Assembly: GCA_050950425.1 (NCBI GenBank)
Contig: JBMNHO010000002.1
Span: 372,001 to 436,000 of the forward strand
Length of the DNA: 64,000 bases
Source of the DNA: RGIG529 sp050950425
GTDB taxonomy: Bacteria > Bacillota > Clostridia > Oscillospirales > Oscillospiraceae
Direction of reading: 5' to 3'
Shown here: piece after piece, positions 1 to 9,698 of the stretch
How the letters are laid out: every line of letters starts with the position of its first letter
Numbering within the stretch: the stretch's first letter is position 1
Made by a program: the position numbers and the translations under genes
The notes under the pieces: model-generated
Database searches by the model: none
What the model was told of the DNA's origin: nothing
What the model saw: only the letters and a program-made list of their open reading frames with translations

Positions 1-2
1 AC

Positions 3-3000
3 AACAAAAGCGGCTTTTCCGAACTGAAGCACAACTGGAGAACCGACGAGGACGGCACGAAGCACTATCGTTCCATGATTGCGCCCGGTATCGCAGCGGG
101 TGACACGGACGGCGACGGGAAAGATGAGATCACTGTGTCTGGTTATGAGAACATAATCAAATCGCAGAAAAACAGCTACAATTGTGATGCTCCCTTTGAT
201 ATCGATAAGGATGAGATCCTCATCGCAAGCTTTGACGCGGAAAACGGTCTCGGCCAGATCGCGATCAACGATGACATCACCCGCTTCAACAAGGTAGATG
301 CCAACGGCTGGCTCAGCGGCACCTCAACATCTATTTTTACCAACGATTCCGTCTGGCAGCCGATGGGTGTGGAATGCGTGGCCTTCAACGGGCACGCGAA
401 TAAGGAACTTGTGTTCATCGGCGGCACAATTTACGATGTCGACGGCTCGCCGAGCGTGAAATACACGCCTGACTATTTCACGAAAAATGACGCCGCTGTT
501 GGGAGTGTTGCCATAAACACCGGTTTTATCCCCTCCATGGCGGTCGGAAATTTTGATGGAAACAAATACGGTTACGAACAAATCATCTTCGCCGTCGGCT
601 TAAAGGAGTACCTACAAGACGACTATTTTTACCTCCGGGGATTCATCGGCAGAGAGTACGACAAGGCTACAGGCGAACTCAAGGTTGAAGGGAATAAGGA
701 TGCCTACTATTCCAACGGCGACAACTCCGGTGACCCCAACCATATTTCAAACACTCTGATTATTGGTAATAAAGGCGATGACTTTGATGAAGTGTTAAAC
801 TGCGTCTTTGTCCCGATTGACAGAGATAGGGACGGCACTATGGTCAAATACGTGGGGGTAGACTATGCTTACTCGGACCCGCAGGTCATAGCCGTGCTAC
901 AGGCGGCCCCCTGGTTTGGCGAGCTTGGAGATGACTACGGTGCCACCACATACACCTTCACCCAGGAGTATGAGTATACACTCGGCACTTCCAATAGTGT
1001 ATCCTTTGGCGCGGGCGGGGTGCTCAGTCTGGAGGGGACAATCGGAAGCATCGACACCAAGATTGGTTACGTCATGGATTGGACAAAAAGCTTTGAAAAT
1101 ACGTTGCTCCGTTCCACTTCAGATAGCTTTACAGCCAAGGCCTACGACAGCGTCGTCGTATACCGCACCCCGGTCTATATTTATAAATATGAAGCCTTTG
1201 ACGAAAAGAACAATCAATGGTATGGCGACGGCATGAGTATTTCCGTCCCCAAGACGCCAACCTATATCCAGATGTCGGTATCTGATTACAATGCCTTCGC
1301 AGATGCCTACAATCAGCTTGGCCAAGCGAACGCCAACGGTAAGCCCTTCCAAGAGATGGAGAAGCTAAATCTGGACTGGCTGGGCAACGAGGGCAATCCC
1401 TGGGGCTACAGTAGCAGCATCCAATCCATCAGCAGCGCCACGTACCGTCTGGGTTATAACGGTGGTGAAACCTCCAGCTCAAGTGCTGATGGAACCGCAT
1501 ATACCCAAACCATCAGCCAGGCACATGGCTTTACCTTCGAGATGACAGCCACTTTCGGCTTTGATGCCGGTTTTGTCTCTTCTAAAGCGGGCTTCTGGGG
1601 CAGTCTTGATTATATGAAGGAGAGCAGTGAATCCACCAGCACCTCCAGTAGCACCGAAACAAGCGGCACCGTACAGGATCTGGATGATATGGCCCTGTTG
1701 CGAGACGGTATCCCTGAGTCCGTCACCAGGTCATACGGCTTCACCTGGGCGCTGGGCAAGACCACACGCAATCTCGGTGTGGCCGGCAAGGATGTGCTCA
1801 TCCTAGGTTACAAAGTGACAGACATTACAGCTCCCGCGCCCCCGGTCATTGATCTGGAAGCAGAGCTGAAAGACGAGGGCTCCGTCGAACTGACTTGGAG
1901 TAAGCCTAGTGCCACAGGCCGGCTACCGGTACATGGTTACTATGTATATCAAAAGGATGGAGACACCTACCAGCGTTTGAACGAAAATATGCTTGGAGTG
2001 AACGAAAGCTCCTACGAGGTTTCCGGTCTGGACAGCAATACGGAGTACACCTTCGTCGTGACGACCTATCATAATGAAAAAGGCGAAAGTGTTTGGTCCA
2101 ATGAAGCAGCCATCACCACGCCTAAAAAGAACGTCCCGCTTCATCTGGTTTATGACAGAAATGATGTGCGGGTGACTGCCACTCACCTGGGCAACGTTGA
2201 TATCGCCAGTGGCGAATCTGTCCCTGAAGAGAGCATCGTTTATGTAGAGATTCTTCCTGCGGAGGGCAGCACGGTCACCCGTGTTACGTTGACTTCCGGG
2301 GGCAACACCGAGGAGATCACATCGGCGGACGGCAGATTCAACTTTGTTATTCGGGATGAGACCACCATTGAAGTTGAAGCGGCCAGGGTTGCCATAAAAA
2401 GTTATGTGAGTTATACCGGCACCACGTTCGACGAAGAAGAACTCCAGATCGGCTCCCTCACAGCCACTGTGGGAGGATATGCTTTCGGCCCAAGCGGTGC
2501 TGAAGTTTACGATGCCGTCGAATTCACAGCGGCCCCCGCAGCCGGTTATGTGCTGAAGGAATGGCAGATTGATACGGATGGCTCCATCACCCCCGTTGCA
2601 GCCGCCGGAAGCAACACGCTGACCTTCTATCCGTATTCCGAATCGCACCATGTAACAGCCGTTTATGCTCGTGAAGACGATCCTGACATGCAGCAAAAAG
2701 TTTTGATCAGGACAGCCGACGGGGGCACTATCGCGGTGGTCAATGCCTCCGGAATCACTTTGACACCGGATGAAAACGGATACATCAGCGTATATCGCGG
2801 TACAGATTTGACTTTTGAAATCGACACCAATAAATATTATACCTTCAAAAAATGGACTGATGCCTTTGAGGCTTATAGCAGAGACATGACGAGCATCCCC
2901 TGGAAGGCCCTGGAAGACATCACGGTTGGCGCAGAGTTCTATGCAAACCTTCTGTATCCGGTCACCTTCTCTGCCATACATGAAAATGACAGCAGCGGAA

Positions 3001-4724
3001 CGCTGACTGCAGAAGCAAACGGAAGCGCGATCCATTCCGGGGACAAGTTCGTCCCAGAAACCACAGTCTCCTTTGACGCCCAGGCAGGTTCCGACAGCCG
3101 TATCCTGAAATGGGCAATAAGCGAGGGGACTATCATCACCTTTAAACACGCGGACGGCCTGATCGAAAACGACGCTTATACCATCGAGTCTCTGTCCGCC
3201 ATCAGCAATGTGGATGCCTATTTCAAGACTATAGAGCAGTATACCTTGACCATTGCCACGCCTGAGAACGGCAGCATAAGTGTCAAGCGAGGCGAAACCG
3301 AACTGGAGAGCGGAGATAACATAAAATTCGGTGATGTCCTGACCATAACTGCGACACCAGCGGATGGGTATATTTTGTCCGCGCTGACAGCAAACGGCTC
3401 CCCATTTACATCCGGAGATACGTTTACCGTCCAAGATCATGTGACGATTGCCGCTGCATTTTCCAAAAAACCTTCCAGCGGAGGTGGAGAAAGCGGTGGG
3501 GGCGGCATTTTACCTGAAGACCCCGAACTCACCATTGAGATAAGAGGAGATGAGCAGGTTGTGCAGGCCGCAGCGCTTGTTTCAGGTCATATCGTTACAA
3601 TAAAAGCACCTTCCGAAAAAGAGCTTAAAACCGTTTCCGATGCGGCTGCAGATGCCGGCAAACTAGTGTCTGTCGACCTAAGTCCCCTCAGCAGTGACCT
3701 TGATACAGCGATCATTCCAAATGATATCCTGTCCGGAATTGTCGCTTCGTTCGCTGCAGGAATTGAGATTATCATGCCCGACGGCAAGAGCGTAAGCTTC
3801 GACAACGAGGCTATCGAGGCCCTTATCTCTGCTGGTTCCGATGACTTGAAGCTGTGTGTCCGGGCGGTTTCGACCGATTCTCTTACTGATGCCCAAAGAA
3901 GACTGGTCGGCGATGGGCTGGTCATCAACCTGACCGCTTATATAGGCACAAAGCAGGTGTACGACTTTGACGGCGGTCTTGCTACAGTGAGCATCCCCGT
4001 TGACGGTGATCCGACGGAGTATCCCATCGTCTGGCGTATGACGACAGGGGAGGACGGCAAGGTAAAGCTGGAAGCCATAGAGTGTATTTATAACTCTATG
4101 ACAAACTGTTACGAGTTCCGGACCGGTACCTTCTCCGAATATGTGCTTGGTAATTATCCGTTCACCGACACGCCGGACACTGCATGGTATTATGAGGATA
4201 CCGTCTACGCTTATGTAAACGGTCTGTTTGCCGGCACAACGGATACGACCTTCAGCCCCGACCTTCCCATGACCCGAGGTATGCTGGTAACGGTGCTGTG
4301 GCGCATGGAAGGCAGTCCAGCGGTCACCGACGCCGCTAACTTCTCCGATGTTGACCACGGTGTCTGGTATACCGATGCGGTTTCCTGGGCGGCTGCGAAT
4401 GACATTGTTGTCGGTTATGGAAACGACAAGTTCGGACCCAACGACCCGGTTACGCGCGAGCAGATGGCAGCTATTCTGTACCGCTATGCGCAGTGTAAGG
4501 GTTATGATATATCTGTGGGCGAGGATACCAATATTCTTTCCTATAAGGATGTGCTCGATGTCTCTGAATATGCCATTCCCGCCATGCGGTGGGCCTGTGG
4601 TGCCAGTCTTATACAGGGCAGCGGCGGAAACCTAATGCCGCAGGGAGATGCCACCCGCTCCCAGGTTGCAGCGATCCTGTATCGGTTTGACGAAAATTTG
4701 AAAAATTATAAAACCATATCCTAA
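3..4724 (+). CDS. SLH-domain secreted surface protein, 5' end outside window
   Basis: The reading frame is open from base 3, so the true start lies upstream; the first Met in the window is at base 75. Counting from that Met, a calcium-loop motif of FG-GAP/VCBS type (DTDGDGKDE) is near residue 10. A beta-rich region with Ser/Thr-rich stretches follows, then a fibronectin type III domain at about 585-685 and repeated InlB-like beta modules at about 690-1130. A Gly/Ser linker (GGGESGGGG) lies near 1140. Three SLH repeats fill about 1360-1545; the first two have the W-Y aromatic pair. SLH repeats anchor proteins to secondary cell-wall polymers, so this is an exported, wall-bound protein. The ligand or enzymatic role is not evident. 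It is the only plus-strand gene I support. Confidence 0.85.
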   Translation, partial: NKSGFSELKHNWRTDEDGTKHYRSMIAPGIAAGDTDGDGKDEITVSGYENIIKSQKNSYNCDAPFDIDKDEILIASFDAENGLGQIAINDDITRFNKVDANGWLSGTSTSIFTNDSVWQPMGVECVAFNGHANKELVFIGGTIYDVDGSPSVKYTPDYFTKNDAAVGSVAINTGFIPSMAVGNFDGNKYGYEQIIFAVGLKEYLQDDYFYLRGFIGREYDKATGELKVEGNKDAYYSNGDNSGDPNHISNTLIIGNKGDDFDEVLNCVFVPIDRDRDGTMVKYVGVDYAYSDPQVIAVLQAAPWFGELGDDYGATTYTFTQEYEYTLGTSNSVSFGAGGVLSLEGTIGSIDTKIGYVMDWTKSFENTLLRSTSDSFTAKAYDSVVVYRTPVYIYKYEAFDEKNNQWYGDGMSISVPKTPTYIQMSVSDYNAFADAYNQLGQANANGKPFQEMEKLNLDWLGNEGNPWGYSSSIQSISSATYRLGYNGGETSSSSADGTAYTQTISQAHGFTFEMTATFGFDAGFVSSKAGFWGSLDYMKESSESTSTSSSTETSGTVQDLDDMALLRDGIPESVTRSYGFTWALGKTTRNLGVAGKDVLILGYKVTDITAPAPPVIDLEAELKDEGSVELTWSKPSATGRLPVHGYYVYQKDGDTYQRLNENMLGVNESSYEVSGLDSNTEYTFVVTTYHNEKGESVWSNEAAITTPKKNVPLHLVYDRNDVRVTATHLGNVDIASGESVPEESIVYVEILPAEGSTVTRVTLTSGGNTEEITSADGRFNFVIRDETTIEVEAARVAIKSYVSYTGTTFDEEELQIGSLTATVGGYAFGPSGAEVYDAVEFTAAPAAGYVLKEWQIDTDGSITPVAAAGSNTLTFYPYSESHHVTAVYAREDDPDMQQKVLIRTADGGTIAVVNASGITLTPDENGYISVYRGTDLTFEIDTNKYYTFKKWTDAFEAYSRDMTSIPWKALEDITVGAEFYANLLYPVTFSAIHENDSSGTLTAEANGSAIHSGDKFVPETTVSFDAQAGSDSRILKWAISEGTIITFKHADGLIENDAYTIESLSAISNVDAYFKTIEQYTLTIATPENGSISVKRGETELESGDNIKFGDVLTITATPADGYILSALTANGSPFTSGDTFTVQDHVTIAAAFSKKPSSGGGESGGGGILPEDPELTIEIRGDEQVVQAAALVSGHIVTIKAPSEKELKTVSDAAADAGKLVSVDLSPLSSDLDTAIIPNDILSGIVASFAAGIEIIMPDGKSVSFDNEAIEALISAGSDDLKLCVRAVSTDSLTDAQRRLVGDGLVINLTAYIGTKQVYDFDGGLATVSIPVDGDPTEYPIVWRMTTGEDGKVKLEAIECIYNSMTNCYEFRTGTFSEYVLGNYPFTDTPDTAWYYEDTVYAYVNGLFAGTTDTTFSPDLPMTRGMLVTVLWRMEGSPAVTDAANFSDVDHGVWYTDAVSWAAANDIVVGYGNDKFGPNDPVTREQMAAILYRYAQCKGYDISVGEDTNILSYKDVLDVSEYAIPAMRWACGASLIQGSGGNLMPQGDATRSQVAAILYRFDENLKNYKTIS

Positions 4725-5195
4725 AATATCTGTTGAATCCGTACAGAACATTCCTTCCAACAACTTCATCAGAACGGAATGAACACCAATCATCTTATGA
4801 GATGCCCAGCATGACGCTTTCCTTTTGTCGGATGTTTTCGGCCCGGCCAACGCTGTCAGGCATTCCAATGACGGCGGTTCAATTCGCCTGAACGCCGGCA
4901 AAGAAAAGCGCAATATCATCATCTTCGTGTGATGCTTGAACGACCCCCCGGCCCGCAATCGCGGGCCGGGGGGTCGTTCGACAAAGAAGTCCTCGCAAGC
5001 AGAGGTTTTTAAAGTTTCGTCCATTCCCCCGTCAGCAAGATTTCACCTTATCACCCCTTATCGGGGGCAGTACTTTTCCCCGCGGAAAAACACCCAGAAG
5101 GCGCATAAGGGCTGTAGCCCCTATGTATCCTGGGGAATTTCAGATGACTCATATTATTCAGTGGATTAAGGCTTTTTTACATATTGAGGCCGATA
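4725..5195. other. Intergenic region between convergent genes
   Basis: About 470 bases lie between the ends of the SLH-protein gene and the convergent Na/Pi-cotransporter gene. I see no credible ORF. The region holds the 19-bp perfect palindrome listed separately and a few short hairpins. A frame around 4840-4930 can be translated for about 30 codons without stops but resembles nothing I recognise. Confidence 0.6.
4938..4979. repeat. 19-bp perfect GC-rich palindrome with AATC loop
   Basis: Bases 4938-4956 pair without mismatch to 4961-4979 around a four-base loop; the core is CCCCCCGGCCCGC. It lies between two convergent genes, where a bidirectional terminator would be expected, but neither side has a T-tract. 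It could instead be a REP-like chromosomal repeat. Confidence 0.8.
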
Positions 5196-6824
5196 TTATG
5201 ATATACGAGAAACCTGCGCGATATTATATGCGTGGTCGGCGCAGCGCTCAAGATCGGAAACCATATCCGTGAATATCACCCCGCTGCGCGGATTGCAGGC
5301 AGACTGCTTTAGCCGATCAATATGATTTAAAATAAGCTCATTTTTTAACGCATCAACCCGCTGCTCATATTCCTCAACCTGTTCGACGGTCGGCGAGTCG
5401 TCCCCGTTTTGATAGCGGAGAAACGATACTTCCAAGGCAGCCAAGGCCGCGTCCGATATGCTCCTCAGCCCTTTTAGGGCCTGATCCGATAGACTGATGT
5501 TCTCTTTAATGATAATCCGCGCGTATTCCGCAATGTTTTCCGCATGATCGCTGACACGTTCTATGTCATTGATAATTTGAAACATGATACCCACCTGCTG
5601 TGTTTCATCAAGTGACAGTTTTTGAGCGCTCAAAGTGACAAGAAATTTTGCCAATTCACTGCAAAAAAGGTCCACGTCATTTTCTATGTCAAACACGCGC
5701 TGCGCTTTCACCTCATCCCTGTCAAAGAATGATTCAATCGACAGGCTTAAGTTGCTTATCGCCATTCTATACATGCGGAGAATCTCGGCTTTTGTTTTGA
5801 TAACAGCAACGCCGGACGGGGCCAGAAGAATGTCCGGGTTTATGGGATTAAACACCCTTTTTGCGCGAACGCCATTTTCACACTCCGGAATAACGCGCAA
5901 AATGAAACGGGTGATGGAAGGGACCAGGGGAAAGAGACACAGTGATGCCGTTAAATTAAAAATCAGATGCAGGTTTGCGATTTGCCGTGAAACATCATCA
6001 GGAGCCAATTGTTCAATCAGCGCGATAGTCTGCGGAAGAATTTTTATTATGATGATAAAAATCCCCGCTCCTAAAAGCTTTTCAATCAGACAGGCATAGG
6101 CGGCTCTCTTGCTTTCATAGCTGCCGCCTATAGACGCCAGTAAAACAGGCGTGCACGCGCCGATGTTCATGCCGATAATCATATATATAACAGAGCTCAG
6201 GCCGATTGATACGCCAAAGGTTTGCATTGCGAGCACTTGCAAAATACCAATTGACGCTGATGACGACTGAATCATCGCAGTGAAAGCGGCGCCAAAAATA
6301 AGTGACAATATGGGGTTATTATATCGATCTAAAAAGGTTGTGACAACAGACGAAAGGCTTAGGCTGTCCACCGCCTCACCCATGATATAAATGCCGGTAA
6401 ACAATATGCCAAATCCGAGTATTATAAATCCGACGCGCTTTGCCGTTTCATTTTTTATGAACTGATGTGCGGCAACACCGATAAACAGTATTAGCGGCGC
6501 AACAATATCAACATCAAACGCGATAATCTGTGCGGTTATAGTCGTGCCGATATTTGCGCCAAGCATGATGTACAGCGCCTGTGACAAGCTCAGCAATCCC
6601 GCGTTAATAAAGCCTATCGTCATCACATTGACAGCGCCTGAACTTTGTATCACCACCGTTATTCCGGTGCCTGTCAACATAGATAGATAGCGGTTATGTG
6701 TTGCGGCGGCAAGTACCTGCCTCAGCCTTCCGGACGAAACCTGCTCCAGTCCTCTTGACATCATGTTGATGCCGTAAAGGAACATTCCAATACCGCCAAG
6801 CAAAAGAAAAACACCAAAAGTCAT
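5196..6824 (-). CDS. Na/Pi cotransporter family protein with PhoU-like C-terminus
   Basis: A roughly 540-residue membrane protein of the NptA/YjbB-like Na+/phosphate cotransporter family. The N-terminal half has about eight hydrophobic segments in two repeats, each with the Q-S-S signature of this family (VVIQSSGAVNVM near residue 58, AMIQSSSASIGI near 190). The C-terminal part from about 340 is a helical PhoU-like domain (IERVSDHAENIAEYA). The longer frame starts 20 codons earlier, but ATG at 6824 follows GGAGGGA at good spacing. The family moves phosphate with sodium across the cytoplasmic membrane. It is convergent with the SLH gene and downstream of the CotH pseudogene. Confidence 0.88.
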   Translation of the reverse strand: MTFGVFLLLGGIGMFLYGINMMSRGLEQVSSGRLRQVLAAATHNRYLSMLTGTGITVVIQSSGAVNVMTIGFINAGLLSLSQALYIMLGANIGTTITAQIIAFDVDIVAPLILFIGVAAHQFIKNETAKRVGFIILGFGILFTGIYIMGEAVDSLSLSSVVTTFLDRYNNPILSLIFGAAFTAMIQSSSASIGILQVLAMQTFGVSIGLSSVIYMIIGMNIGACTPVLLASIGGSYESKRAAYACLIEKLLGAGIFIIIIKILPQTIALIEQLAPDDVSRQIANLHLIFNLTASLCLFPLVPSITRFILRVIPECENGVRAKRVFNPINPDILLAPSGVAVIKTKAEILRMYRMAISNLSLSIESFFDRDEVKAQRVFDIENDVDLFCSELAKFLVTLSAQKLSLDETQQVGIMFQIINDIERVSDHAENIAEYARIIIKENISLSDQALKGLRSISDAALAALEVSFLRYQNGDDSPTVEQVEEYEQRVDALKNELILNHIDRLKQSACNPRSGVIFTDMVSDLERCADHAYNIAQVSRIS

Positions 6825-6849
6825 ATGGAATCCCTCCACATTCACACTG

Positions 6850-6880
6850 CTGAGGCAGCCCGTTTTGCGGACTGCCTCAG
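6850..6880 (-). promoter_or_regulatory. Leader hairpin upstream of the Na/Pi transporter
   Basis: CTGAGGCAG (6850-6858) pairs with CTGCCTCAG (6872-6880) around a 13-base loop, about 26 bases upstream of the transporter start. There is no following T-tract, so it is unlikely to be a simple terminator. It may be an operator or a 5'-UTR stem. Confidence 0.45.
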
Positions 6881-6926
6881 TCATGTATGAAACCAGTTTT
6901 TGCGCTGCCCAGCCTTTCGACTGAGT

Positions 6927-8265
6927 TCAGCTCTCGGCATAGTTATTAAAGCTGACGTTCGCATACACAGCGCCGCCCATGCCGTCCGCCTTGCCCACTG
7001 AATTATGTTGCCGTGTCTGACAGCTGTAACAGGGAGCCGCCGGTGCCAGGCACCTCAAAGTTCGGAATTTTAAAATCCTCCGGCAATTCACCGGCGAAAT
7101 CGCTGATATCAAAGTCCTCCGGCAAACCTTCTGACCCCATGGATGGATTGCCTGTCCAATTTTCCGAGGAGTTTTCTGTCCGGCCGCCTTTATTAAGGCT
7201 GTTGCCTCCACCCTCCCCAAGCATCGTTCCCATCGAACTGAGGTCATTGCCGGAGGCACTGATCATGGCTGATGAATCCGACTGTTGACCGCTTTCGGTG
7301 GAGGATATGGTTCCGTCGGGCTGCCCCTGTATGGACTCCCCGCGAAGGGAAACAACCTCATAAAGCGTGTCCGCCGCTACCAAATATTCCTCATAGCTGC
7401 AAAAGGCCGTGGGATCAGTCTGCGCAAGAGCATCTATCTGGCTGCGGGTGCGATTATAAAACCCATCGAAGGCTCCGCCGTTAATATATTCATTGACGAG
7501 TTGCTCAAGATATCCATGGTACCGGGCGAAATATTCTTCATTCTCCAGGAGCGTGTCAAAAAATTGAGTTGCGGAAAACGGCATATCTATGGCGTCGTTG
7601 ACAATATCCGAGACAGCGGCGCCGTTCATTCCACCCAGCGCCAGGTTATAGTCCCAAGGGATAATGTTGAGCTGCCCATTTTCCTCGTACAGATAATAAT
7701 TGTGCGCCATGCTGCCGGACAGGCTGTCGTCATTTACCGAAAAAACGTGAACCGCTATATATTTTAGCAGATTATCTACATCCAAGCAAGTCTTTAAATC
7801 GGTACTTTCGGAAATATTTTTAAGCGCTGTGACAACATGCTTGTGGTCGCTGTCCGAAGTTTCGGTGGCTTCTCCCTCCCGGGTGGTGGAATGACATTGC
7901 TGCGCACATCGAGACCTTCCCTGCCCACATCTTTACCGCCCATGCTGTCGGGCTTATACAGCTCGCCGCTGTCCGTTCCGTAATTGCGAAGCAGGAAGCC
8001 GTCTTCAACCGCCTCCAACGCTAAATATACGCCCCAATATTCACCGTTTACGGATATTTTAGCGTAACTTTACAGGGGAGCGTTCGCGCCCAAATACTGA
8101 TCATTTCGTTGGTATCAAAGAGCTTGGACTCCTATTCCATGGTAACGCCCTTGCCGCCCAGTGGCTCTGTCAGCTGCCCTGAAAAAACACGACGAGCAAA
8201 CAGACAGCAACGGCTAACGCAGCCAGCACTATCAAAATCTTCGTAATACGCTTATGTGCAATCAT
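6927..8265 (-). pseudogene. CotH-family (spore-coat kinase-like) protein, decayed
   Basis: A membrane-anchor start (MIAHKRITKILIVLAALAV, start at 8265) is followed by recognisable CotH pieces: ISVNGEYWGVYLALEAVEDG near 8040, then NYYLYEENGQLNIIPWDYN near 7700, and an acidic Gly/Ser-rich tail. The gene is broken several ways. Roughly 120 residues are missing between the N-terminal segment (FDTNEMISI) and the GANAPL segment. In-frame stops replace expected residues, for example a TAA where the family has Tyr before SYAKISV. Frameshifts lie near 7790-7900 and 7030. The longest surviving frame is 7003-7785. Intact relatives are secreted protein kinases or cell-surface proteins, commonly encoded beside DUF4956 and VTC genes, as here. 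Confidence 0.8.
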
Positions 8266-8276
8266 GGCTTTTTCCG

Positions 8277-8783
8277 TTATGACATATACTGGCCGTTGTA
8301 TATCACTAGCACTGCGTTGTCCACGCCGTCTATATCGCTTCGTCGGTTGACAAAGGAGGCGCCGGCATCCTTCAGGCGCATCTTCAGAGTCAGCTCAATT
8401 CCGTTTTTGCTCACCGTTTTGGACTTTACCGCACAGCGGTCCACAAGCCCCCGCATGGTATCCATGGCGGCTTGTTCGGCCTTTTCGTCGGTGCAGCCCA
8501 GCACCAGAATATAGGGCGTGTCACTTGATTTTCGGTTCACAAAAATCAGCAGAATTATGCCGATAACAACCGATCTGATAACGGCAAGCAGAATCATACC
8601 GGAGCCGATTACGATGCCGGCGGCGATGGACCAAAAAAGAAAGACGATTTCCAAGGTCTTTTTATAGATGAGAAATATAAACAGGCCCACGATACAGGCA
8701 AAAAGCATTGCAAGGACCATGTCTATGATCGAAAACTCGGTCACGCTTTCCAAAAAGCTGGATTTAAAGTCATTGAATGTCAA
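8277..8783 (-). CDS. DUF4956 membrane protein, apparently internally deleted
   Basis: About 168 residues, starting at TTG (8783) behind GGGGGA; the family start normally reads MTFNDxFKSSFLE and here it is LTFNDFKSSFLE. The first membrane helix (about 20-42) runs directly from FLIYKKT into IVFLFWSIAAGIV. In family members as I know them these two segments are separated by roughly 55-60 residues with further helices, so an in-frame deletion is likely. The C-terminal soluble part (NRKSSDTPYILVLGCTDEKAEQ) looks complete. DUF4956 proteins usually accompany VTC and CotH genes, and both neighbours here are damaged. Probably non-functional despite its open frame. Confidence 0.7.
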   Translation of the reverse strand: MTFNDFKSSFLESVTEFSIIDMVLAMLFACIVGLFIFLIYKKTLEIVFLFWSIAAGIVIGSGMILLAVIRSVVIGIILLIFVNRKSSDTPYILVLGCTDEKAEQAAMDTMRGLVDRCAVKSKTVSKNGIELTLKMRLKDAGASFVNRRSDIDGVDNAVLVIYNGQYMS

Positions 8784-8805
8784 GTTTCTTTCCCCCTGAT
8801 TTCTC

Positions 8806-9046
8806 TTAGCCGAACCGGCGGCAGGCGGCATATTTGGAAAACGCATGCTGTCTCAATCCACCTGTCTGAATAGTGCGGGCAATGAATTTGGGAAGACAGT
8901 CATCAAATTTTACTTCATATATCATTTCACCCGGCTCATCCAGCACACATATATCCACCGGCATATCTTCGAGGAATTCCTGATGAAATATCGTGCTGCT
9001 GGATGTTGGAATCAAAACAAATTCTCACGTTGCCAGCGCTAAAAGT
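8806..9046 (-). pseudogene. C-terminal stub of a VTC-domain polyphosphate polymerase
   Basis: About 75 residues match the end of VTC-domain proteins: the strand NVRICFDSNI, then EMIYEVKFDDCLPKFIA and the terminal HAFSKYAACR. One frameshift separates the first strand from the rest near 8990. All the N-terminal catalytic tunnel is missing. It joins integrase sequence at about 9046, so a deletion removed the 5' part. VTC proteins make polyphosphate, and this one sat upstream of the DUF4956 and CotH genes. Confidence 0.7.
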
Positions 9047-9307
9047 ATTTCCTTCGATAACACTTTCTTTCGTTTTCCATGTGTTGAGCTTGATGCGGTC
9101 TTGGGTGTTCCGCTTGTAGAGTTGATAGAAAGCCTCAAAAGACATGTCGAGGTTTCCTGCATTTTCGAGGAAGAAGTTTTTCTCCCGTTCGGCGCCTTCA
9201 CGCTTAGTCTCAAAGCCACGTTTCACCTTGCGGTCAGCTTCGCCTTTCCAGTCGGTATATCTTGCAGAGACATACCATGTTCCATTTTTGTCCTTGTAAA
9301 TAGCCAT
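9047..9307 (-). pseudogene. int: N-terminal fragment of a tyrosine integrase
   Basis: The first 87 residues of a Tn916/phage-type integrase: an AP2-like arm-type DNA-binding domain (MAIYKDKNGTWYVSARYTDW, residues 1-45) and the start of the SAM-like core-binding domain (MSFEAFYQLYKRNTQDRIKLNTW). The catalytic domain with its R-H-R-Y residues is absent. The frame runs into VTC sequence, giving a chimeric ORF down to 8936. It is the remnant of an older element next to the attachment site, not the integrase of the present prophage. Confidence 0.8.
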
Positions 9308-9322
9308 TTTCTGAACCTCCTA

Positions 9323-9355
9323 AATCAGTGATAAGGAATAATCCTTTCACTGATT
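9323..9355 (-). promoter_or_regulatory. Inverted repeat in the integrase leader
   Basis: AATCAGTGA-T-AAGGA pairs with TCCTTTCACTGATT around a four-base loop, with one bulged T, just upstream of the integrase start. It could be a regulator-binding site or a leader stem for int. Confidence 0.45.
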
Positions 9356-9460
9356 CGGAATTTCAGAGGGGTAAAAATCAACGGTATCAGCAAAATTTTT
9401 TGTTTTTTCCAAAAACCTTTCGCTTGCGACCCATTTGGGGGCATCTTAGAGAAATACAAT

Positions 9461-9508
9461 AAAAAAAGCCCGCAAATTCGTTCTTTGAAAAACGAATTTG
9501 CGGGCTTT
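9461..9508 (-). terminator. Strong leftward terminator at the prophage edge
   Basis: An 18-bp perfect stem (9465-9482 with 9491-9508; arm AAAGCCCGCAAATTCGTT) is followed, reading leftward, by a U-run (seven A on the plus strand at 9461-9467). It would stop transcripts from the prophage before the integrase remnant. Confidence 0.8.
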
Positions 9509-9542
9509 GAGAGACATTGACATTATTCTATGTCTGGAGGAT

Positions 9543-9564
9543 AATGGTATCAATTTGGTATCAA
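9543..9564. repeat. Two 11-bp direct repeats near the attachment site
   Basis: AATGGTATCAA and TTTGGTATCAA lie end to end. Short direct repeats like these, between int and att, are typical integrase arm-binding sites; that role is inferred. Confidence 0.55.
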
Positions 9565-9603
9565 CAAGCGATTTTCGCCGTTTTTTTCAAATTGTGAGAG
9601 CCG

Positions 9604-9630
9604 AAAACCCTTGTAATATCAAGGTTTTTT
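9604..9630 (+). terminator. Rightward-reading hairpin with T-run
   Basis: AAAACC(C)TTG pairs with CAAGGTTTT around TAATAT, followed by a run of six T on the plus strand. It could stop transcription entering the prophage from the left; the other strand is also partly U-rich. Confidence 0.5.
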
Positions 9631-9654
9631 GGACTACTGGGCAGCCACTTTGCC

Positions 9655-9678
9655 TCACTCCCACTCTATAATAGGAAA
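9655..9678 (-). other. Putative attachment site: guaA 3'-end fragment
   Basis: On the minus strand these bases read P-I-I-E-W-E-stop. GMP synthase (GuaA) characteristically ends in ...IEWE-stop, and the 3' end of guaA is a well-known integration hotspot. There is no guaA body next to it, so this is probably the duplicated core left at the far end of the integrated element. It marks the left limit of the prophage, with an intact guaA expected beyond the right edge of the window. Confidence 0.6.
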
Positions 9679-9698
9679 GTTTGCTGTGTTATGTTCGG

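Noticed and set aside
1923..3440. 505-codon minus-strand ORF opposite the surface-protein gene
   Set aside because: It is an antisense shadow of the GC-periodic plus-strand coding frame; no ribosome site or family features.
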